A stretch of DNA of 64,000 nt from Rosellinia necatrix (taxonomy: Eukaryota; Ascomycota; Sordariomycetes; Xylariales; Xylariaceae): NCBI GenBank assembly GCA_021209875.1, contig JAGYVD010000009.1, positions 1,116,001 through 1,180,000 on the forward strand. The letters run 5' to 3'. The position numbers and the translations under genes were made by a program. Positions 58,918 to 64,000 of this stretch are shown piece after piece (position 1 is the stretch's first letter; each line of letters begins with the position of its first letter). The notes beneath the pieces were generated by a model. The model searched no databases. It had not been told where the DNA came from and saw nothing but the letters and a program-made list of their open reading frames with translations.

Positions 58918-59223
58918 GCGAGGTCTCAAAACGAATAAAAAAGTAAAAATTAGCATAAAAAGGATCAATGGTTATAAAATGGTTGCATCATAAAAGGGTA
59001 TATACAAAATAGTTAGGGCTCAATAGATGATTGCACTACGATGCTAAGATTTTGCATGTGAATGATGGGTGGTGGAAACTTGTGTGTAGTCATGGGATAC
59101 CGCATAACTTGTCATGAATATATGGCTGCTTCATTGGGCCTGTCGGAGCCGCCAAGGGCGCGTAGAAAGGTATATGGGGTCCATAGTACGCCCTGATCAT
59201 TGACATGGGGGAACGGCCCTGTT
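58918..59223. other. Convergent 3' flanks
   Basis: 306 AT-rich bases separating the convergent DUF1993 and DeoC genes, with AATAAA-like sequence soon after the first stop codon. No other feature seen. Confidence 0.5.
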
Positions 59224-59997
59224 TTATGCCTGCGCTGGAGGTGGTGACATCATCTGGATTGTTATCGCGTTCACACCACGACCAGCGGCCTCCTCAAGGA
59301 TAGCTTCGGTGGCGGAGGCCCCTATTCGGGTAGCGCCGGCTGACACGACGAGAATAAGCTCATCAAGGGTCCGAACGCCACCGGCGGCCTTGACATGAAC
59401 ATTCGGGCCAATGTTCGCCTTCATCAACTGAAGGTGCGGCAATGTCGCGCCACGGTATGCGTATAGCCCGCTGGGTTGTTTGACGAAGCCGTAGCCCGTC
59501 GATGTCTTGACGAACGCGACGGAGAGGATGGAGCAAATCTTACAAAGGTGAACGATGTGGTGGTCCTCGAGGAAGTCATTCTCAAAAATGACTTTAAGGG
59601 TCGCACCATGCTTTGATATGGCGTCGTTGATAGCCCCAATCTCGTTGGTGACGTATTCCCAGTCGCCTCCTAGAACCTTCCCCACGTTGACCACCATATC
59701 GATTTCTTGCGCTCCCTCCTGCACGGCCTCCTCAGCCTCGAGGACCTTCGTCTTGGTTGTGCTGTTGCCATGCGGGAAGCCGATGACGGCGCATATCAGC
59801 ACCCCTGAATCTGCTAGCACATCTCGCGCAACCGGCACGCTATATGGTTTCACGCAGGCCGCCGCAACCTTGTGCTTCTTTGCCACCTCGAGACCAGCCA
59901 AGACTTCACTGTCCGTCATGGTGGGGTGGAGGAGTGAATGGTCGATCATTTTGGCGATCTGGGGAAGCGTCACGACGATTGAGGTAGGTGCTGCCAT
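59224..59997 (-). CDS. deoC: Deoxyribose-phosphate aldolase
   Basis: Single exon of 257 residues, full length for DeoC. The enzyme cleaves 2-deoxy-D-ribose 5-phosphate to acetaldehyde and glyceraldehyde 3-phosphate in the cytosol, allowing growth on deoxynucleosides. The Schiff-base lysine lies in FVKTSTGYG; the other catalytic residues are seen in QEIDMVVNVG (Asp) and HVKAAGGVRT (Lys). The start IDHSLLHPTMTDSE, CVKPYSVPVARD and IGFPHGNSTTKTK are all family-conserved. The C-terminus is MMSPPPAQA without the conserved C-terminal Tyr of E. coli DeoC, which is not rare in the family. A TATA-like TATATAAC lies about 190 bases upstream. It is transcribed in the same direction as the regulator upstream of it. 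Confidence 0.95.
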   Translation of the reverse strand: MAAPTSIVVTLPQIAKMIDHSLLHPTMTDSEVLAGLEVAKKHKVAAACVKPYSVPVARDVLADSGVLICAVIGFPHGNSTTKTKVLEAEEAVQEGAQEIDMVVNVGKVLGGDWEYVTNEIGAINDAISKHGATLKVIFENDFLEDHHIVHLCKICSILSVAFVKTSTGYGFVKQPSGLYAYRGATLPHLQLMKANIGPNVHVKAAGGVRTLDELILVVSAGATRIGASATEAILEEAAGRGVNAITIQMMSPPPAQA

Positions 59998-60486
59998 TGC
60001 GGGCGGGGTGGGAAGCCCTGCCTCGAAAGGTATAGGGGAGAGAACAATAATGTTGTGGGAAACTGGACAGAGAGATAGGTCTGCCTGTCTCTGAAGGCTG
60101 GTTGGGGCGGTGGTCAGTGATGTTGACGTCTAACTTTGTCGAATAATACGGGATGTACTATGTGAGACAAAGGGTACGAGGTTATATATGAATCATGTAG
60201 CCGTCAGTGTTCTAGTGGCGATCTGGGGAGCTGAATGCGGGGTTCCGAGACCTAATGGGAGCATGTGAACAGTCCGATTATAATAACAGTCGGGGTTTTG
60301 GGGTTTCGCTAGGGGGGAGGTAGGTGGGAAGTAGGTGGATATAGTAGTGCTTGGTAGCACATTCTTGTTGGCGTATGCAGATATATCAAGCATGCAGCGA
60401 GGAGATGCAATGCTCTAATGTGTGAACGTTGTCGGTCGTTCGGAATGGCGGATTTACCTAAAGGGGCGATACCGCAAATCCACATA
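59998..60486. other. Promoter of deoC and 3' flank of regulator
   Basis: About 490 bases between two minus-strand genes. It contains the TATA-like element near 60182-60189 and no other recognisable feature. Confidence 0.45.
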
Positions 60487-62725
60487 TTACCCCCATTGCT
60501 GGTGCCAATCGAACCAGTTGGTTGATGTTCCAAAGTCAAAATTGCCTTCGAGTGCGGCATCGACAGCCCCCAGATCAAATGTTGGGTCGAAATGCCCAAA
60601 CACATCCAGATCGGGTGCGGCGTCAAATAACATCCATTCGCCGCCCCCATCAGCCGCATTCTGTGTAAGGTCCAGGGGCCGGATTTCTTCCGGTAGTACC
60701 TCCCCAGATCGCTCGCCCTGTGGCCCTAGTTCAACTCGCTTCGAGAGATCGGCGAGACCGTTTTCTTGAGCGAGAGACGCGACGGCCTTATCCATCTCGT
60801 TGAGAACTTGCTCTGCCATGGCTACCATGGTCTTCGACTTCCAAAACATGTCGTCCATCGACTTCAGGAGTAGCGTATTCTTTCGAAACGCCAGCTTGCC
60901 ACGACTCCTATACATAGGGACTTTACTGTGTCGCATTTTCCGATAGGACACACTTAGAGACAGGGACACTCCATACGGTATGAAGGGCATATAGGAAAGC
61001 TGTCCGGCGAACTCTTCGGCGATTATTGACGTAATGCGCTCTGCCGCTAGGGATCTCCGACTGTTAGTTGCGGGGTTTGGCATGGCGGACGAGGTAACAT
61101 CGGCTGGGGATTGGGTCGACAAGATGGCGACCGAGTGATAGAATATTTCTAGGGAGGCTTTACAAAAGTCAGTAAGTCTATCCTAGGTTACTTTAGCTGA
61201 ACTTACCGAGGCACGAGCTTGTCATTCTTAATGCCTCTGCATCAATGATCATTTGCTCGAATATAGGCAACTCGATGAGGATAGGTTTGTTCGCCCTGGT
61301 TCCGGGACGGTATAAACCAATTACTTTGTCAAGCAGGGTAATAATCATTAGAAGAAGACGGAAAGGCGGGGTCTGTGCCTGAATGCATTCTTCTAGATCC
61401 CAGCCGACGTCTCGTTCGTGTATAAGACAAGCACGACCGTAGAAGGCGCTTGTAATGCGATCGAGTGCCCAGAGACAGCAGAAGATAGTTTGAATCATGC
61501 CCTTTTTCTGGTGGCCGTTGTCAACCGCCATTTGAAGCCCTAGTGTGTGCATTTGGTGAACCGCACGACTGTTCAAGAGGGCCGGAATATCTGCTTCTTC
61601 GGCGTTAGTGGGCTGCGTGTATAATGATAGAGCAGCCGAAAGTCGGATGAGCCAAACACGATCCGTCACAATTCCCGCATCCAAGGTAGTTAGGACAGAA
61701 TTGGACAGGCAGGCGCAGAATTCCTGGCGGGAGAGTAGAGGGCCATTGGGGCTCACGCGAAGGTGCTGCGTAGCCTCGGGGTCAGCGGCAGCGGCAAGAC
61801 TAACCACTTGCTGTACTAAGATATCTGTTGGCTCGTCGGGTGCACTGGACACTGACGGATCCTCGAAGATGGGGAAGATGGCATTCATCTTCTCAAAGTA
61901 GATACGCCTTAACACGGCATAGTCCGGTGCCGGAGCGCGGCATGGGAGGCAGTGGTTCCACAGATACGACCTCAGCATGTCCTGGACCGCTCTCCTCGAG
62001 GACGACTGCACGCTGGGCACGCTGAGATCGCGGGTGCTTGGCCGAGGAGGGATGGGGGCCTGCCAGATACCGACGCCGCCTGGGGCCGAGACGTCACGCC
62101 GAGAGCATAAACTGGTGGCCTCCATGAGAATGGCCTCTGGGTTTAAATCGCCGTAGTACGTCGAAGGGTGGCCCGCCTCATCCTTCTCGGCACCCCCATT
62201 CCCGCTTGGAACGGCGGGCGAGACGGGCTGCACACCCCCGGTTGAAGAATTGGGGGTTGAATCCGGAGTGCAAGCCTGGGCTGCAGTCCGTGTCGTCTTG
62301 CTGCTCCGGCTACTGGGCGAGGGCTGTGACTGTTGCGAGTTTTGCGAGTGTTGCGAGTGTTGCGAGACGCCCGAGGACTTGTCGGGCGATGGCGCGGGCA
62401 GGGAGTTGCCATGGCCGTGGGCCTTTGGGTCCGCGTGGACGCATCGCTTCTTCCTACGACGGCATTTCTCACAGGCCTGGGCCACCTGCTTCCTCTTGAG
62501 CGGCAGGCCGGTGGTGTCGGATTCCACGAATTTGACCATGACGAACAGCTGCCGCATATATCCTGACACGGTGGAACGGCGATGGATCTTCAAGCGGTGG
62601 TCACCAGATTCGTCATCTCCGCCGTCTCTCCGAATCAAGGTGAGACAGATTGGGTCTTCATGTTTATCTAAGTAGTGTGAGAGGACCTCGGGAATCGGAG
62701 CATCCTCTGCAATGGAAAATAGCAA
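60487..62725 (-). CDS. Fungal Zn-cluster/MHR transcription regulator, atypical zinc cluster
   Basis: Two exons, 62725-61207 and 61157-60487, with a 49-nt GT-AG intron; the join gives SSCLASLEIFYHSVA and up to 729 residues. Near residue 80 the basic segment KRKQVAQACEKCRRRKKRC is a perfect first half of a Zn2Cys6 cluster, but the next cysteine comes 57 residues later, so the second half is missing. A Ser/Gln/Pro-rich linker (HSQHSQNSQQSQ) follows, then a fungal regulator middle homology region, including HQMHTLGLQMAVDN, CCLWALDRITSAFYGRACLI and DVGWDLEEC. The C-terminus is acidic and aromatic (DLDVFGHFDPTFDLG, STNWFDWHQQW), suiting an activation domain. The start is unresolved: the first codon of the frame is TTG, a TTGCAG acceptor lies at about 62716, and the first ATG is at 62557. 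It is divergent to the DUF1479 gene and lies upstream of deoC. Confidence 0.75.
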
Positions 62726-63210
62726 GACACCACCAGTGGCCGTCTAACCCAGACTAGGTAACTAGGTAACTAGCAACTTCCAAGGTTCCAAGGTTGTTTC
62801 CACACCCAACTCCGACCGACGGTGCGGTGCAGCCTAAAGAGGCTAGTCCGCCACCTTCGCATCCATTCCCTCTGGCGGTGCTTTCCTCTCTTCAGTGCTT
62901 CGGGTACTACCTGTGCTTCGGGTACCTGTGCTTCATATCTCTAAGCATCTACCCAGGTACCTATCTAGGGTATCTGATACAGGAGAAGCAGGAGCACAGG
63001 AGAGGGGTGTGCGAAGATAACGTCAATGCAACAAATATACTATATGCTGCTTCGTTTCTGAATTGGACGCCATACAGGGCACGTACCAAGGACCTAGATA
63101 GGTACCAGCCTAGGCTGATCCTAGGTAGGTATGGTCAACTCGCCGCCCCGATCCCCGGCCATTCGAGGCGGATAGAATAGGAGGTTGACTGACTACATCG
63201 TGCTGGTATG

Positions 63211-63285
63211 GCCGCCGCTTATGTGTGTCACCATGGCGGCCATCGCTCCGCCGCCTATGTGCGACACCATGGCGGTCATTACTCC
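63211..63285 (+). repeat. 36-bp tandem repeat, two units
   Basis: Two units beginning CCGCCGCYTATGTG and containing CACCATGGCGG. They differ at several positions without shifting frame; translated from the ATG at 63208 each encodes a His-rich dodecapeptide (AAYVxHHGGHxS). Confidence 0.8.
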
Positions 63286-63332
63286 GATGAACATGCCATG
63301 CCGCCCTCGCTCCTGACCTCACGTCGGCAATT

Positions 63333-63338
63333 ACACAT

Positions 63339-63371
<33 letters not shown>

Positions 63372-63396
63372 TATATATGTATATATATATATATAT
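63333..63396. repeat. (AC)n/(AT)n compound microsatellite
   Basis: Compound AC then AT dinucleotide tract, about 160 bases upstream of the DUF1479 start codon. Confidence 0.95.
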
Positions 63397-63559
63397 GCAT
63401 GTATGTGTGGCTACATCTTTCTTTTTTTCAGTATGACCCTCTGGATATCATTAGGAATCATCAGCTCAAATTTAACAAATGCCCCTACTTGTGAAACCCC
63501 TCGTAAGACCGATACCCACGGTCATCTCATTCCTGAAGACAACAAATCCTGCAAGAAAC

Positions 63560-63953
63560 ATGGCCACAAGGACTGCTACTGAATCCCAACCGAAAAGAGA
63601 GGGCAACATTTCCGATGCATTTGTATCGTTATCCGGCGGGAGTCGACTGCCCCTGCCGCAACGCTTTCTGGACCTTAAGAAATCCTTGGTTGCTGGCCAC
63701 GAATGTCAGGTCGTCGCGAGCTGGCGAAGACTTCTCTCCCATCTCGCTGTAGAAAATCAAATCTTGGCGAGGGAGGGCTCAGCAGTTATACCCAGCTTAG
63801 AATTTGCGAACCTTGACCAAGACCTTGCGCGATTCCGTTCGGAGCTGAAGAAAAGGGGTGTTGCTGTCATCAGGGGCGTGATACCTGAAGGAGAGGCTCG
63901 TGCATACAAAAGCGAAATCGAAGACTACGTGCAGCAGAATCCCTGGACAAAAG
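63560..63953 (+). CDS. DUF1479 family protein, first exon (partial)
   Basis: The first exon encodes 131 residues plus one base, ending at a GTAAAT donor at 63954; the gene continues beyond the window. PLPQRFLDLKKSLVAGHE, VASWRRLLSHL, SAVIPSLEFANLD and RFRSELKKRGVAVIRGVIPE are the conserved N-terminal part of DUF1479 (bacterial YbiU and many fungal proteins), a family with a jelly-roll fold related to iron/2-oxoglutarate oxygenases. The metal ligands would lie in the missing part. The ATG at 63560 (MATRTATESQPKRE) is chosen because homology starts shortly after it; an upstream in-frame ATG at 63479 is possible. A possible branch point and CTTTTTAG acceptor occur near 63,990, but the next exon cannot be confirmed. 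Confidence 0.85.
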
Positions 63954-64000
63954 GTAAATTCTGCTACTAATTCTCTTTTTAGTTAATTTTCTAACCATGA

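Larger units (their letters stand above)
62726..63559. other. Divergent promoter between regulator and DUF1479 gene
   Basis: Intergenic region with a 36-base repeat (63211-63285), an AC/AT microsatellite (63333-63396) and GGTACCT/CCTAGGTAGG variants (62,950-63,130). A short duplication GTGCTTCGGGTAC occurs near 62,900-62,930. An ORF over the repeats (63208-63582) is discussed in the findings. Confidence 0.5.

Overview
The window looks like nuclear DNA of a filamentous ascomycete (Pezizomycotina, most likely a Sordariomycete). I see spliced genes with short introns (about 47-216 nt), pyrimidine-rich leaders, fungal-type protein families (GT90, Zn2Cys6/MHR regulator, SulP sulfate permease, DUF1993, DUF1479), and long AT-rich gene-free blocks holding decayed repeats whose copies differ mainly by transitions, as expected from repeat-induced point mutation (RIP). 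The assignment comes from protein families and genome style, not from a search.

Layout. 1-5.9 kb: one small secreted protein, then AT-rich repeat debris. 5.9-7.8 kb: an MFS drug/H+ antiporter. 7.8-17.1 kb: about 9 kb with no convincing gene and a RIP-decayed repeat that has an inverted partner at 4.8-5.0 kb. 17.1-19.7 kb: sulfate permease. 21.3-23.9 kb: an Ace2/Swi5-type C2H2 regulator. 25.9-26.4 kb: a rhodanese/Cdc25-like phosphatase. 26.8-28.1 kb: an HMG-box gene with broken reading frames. 30.9-34.6 kb: arginase and a four-helix membrane protein. 35.1-35.6 kb: a 74-residue gene. 37.3-39.5 kb: a GT90 glycosyltransferase. 41.7-43.6 kb: an Mtf1-like mitochondrial transcription factor. 45.6-46.2 kb: a GPI-anchored-type surface protein. 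46.2-49.9 kb: a gene-poor block with a cluster of perfect GC-rich hairpins. 49.9-54.5 kb: a glycine-rich secreted candidate, an Avo2-like TORC2 subunit and a conserved protein of unknown function. 58.2-64 kb: DUF1993 protein, deoxyribose-phosphate aldolase, Zn-cluster regulator and the start of a DUF1479 gene; this is the only group that suggests a functional neighbourhood.

Most genes are housekeeping or nutrient genes: nitrogen (arginase), sulfur (sulfate permease), nucleoside sugar (DeoC), growth signalling (Avo2), cell separation (Ace2), mitochondrial transcription (Mtf1) and wall/capsule sugars (GT90). I found no secondary-metabolite cluster, intact transposon, CRISPR array, rRNA or tRNA. 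The more unusual observations are at gene-structure level: a start codon that appears to be split by an intron (Avo2 gene), two GC-AG introns with the same GCAAGT donor (Ace2 gene and the 74-residue gene), a Zn-cluster regulator that keeps only three of six metal-binding cysteines, an HMG box interrupted by a glycine repeat in a gene needing frame changes, and a hairpin cluster resembling fungal mitochondrial DNA. Exon boundaries were derived by eye from splice consensus and reading-frame continuity.
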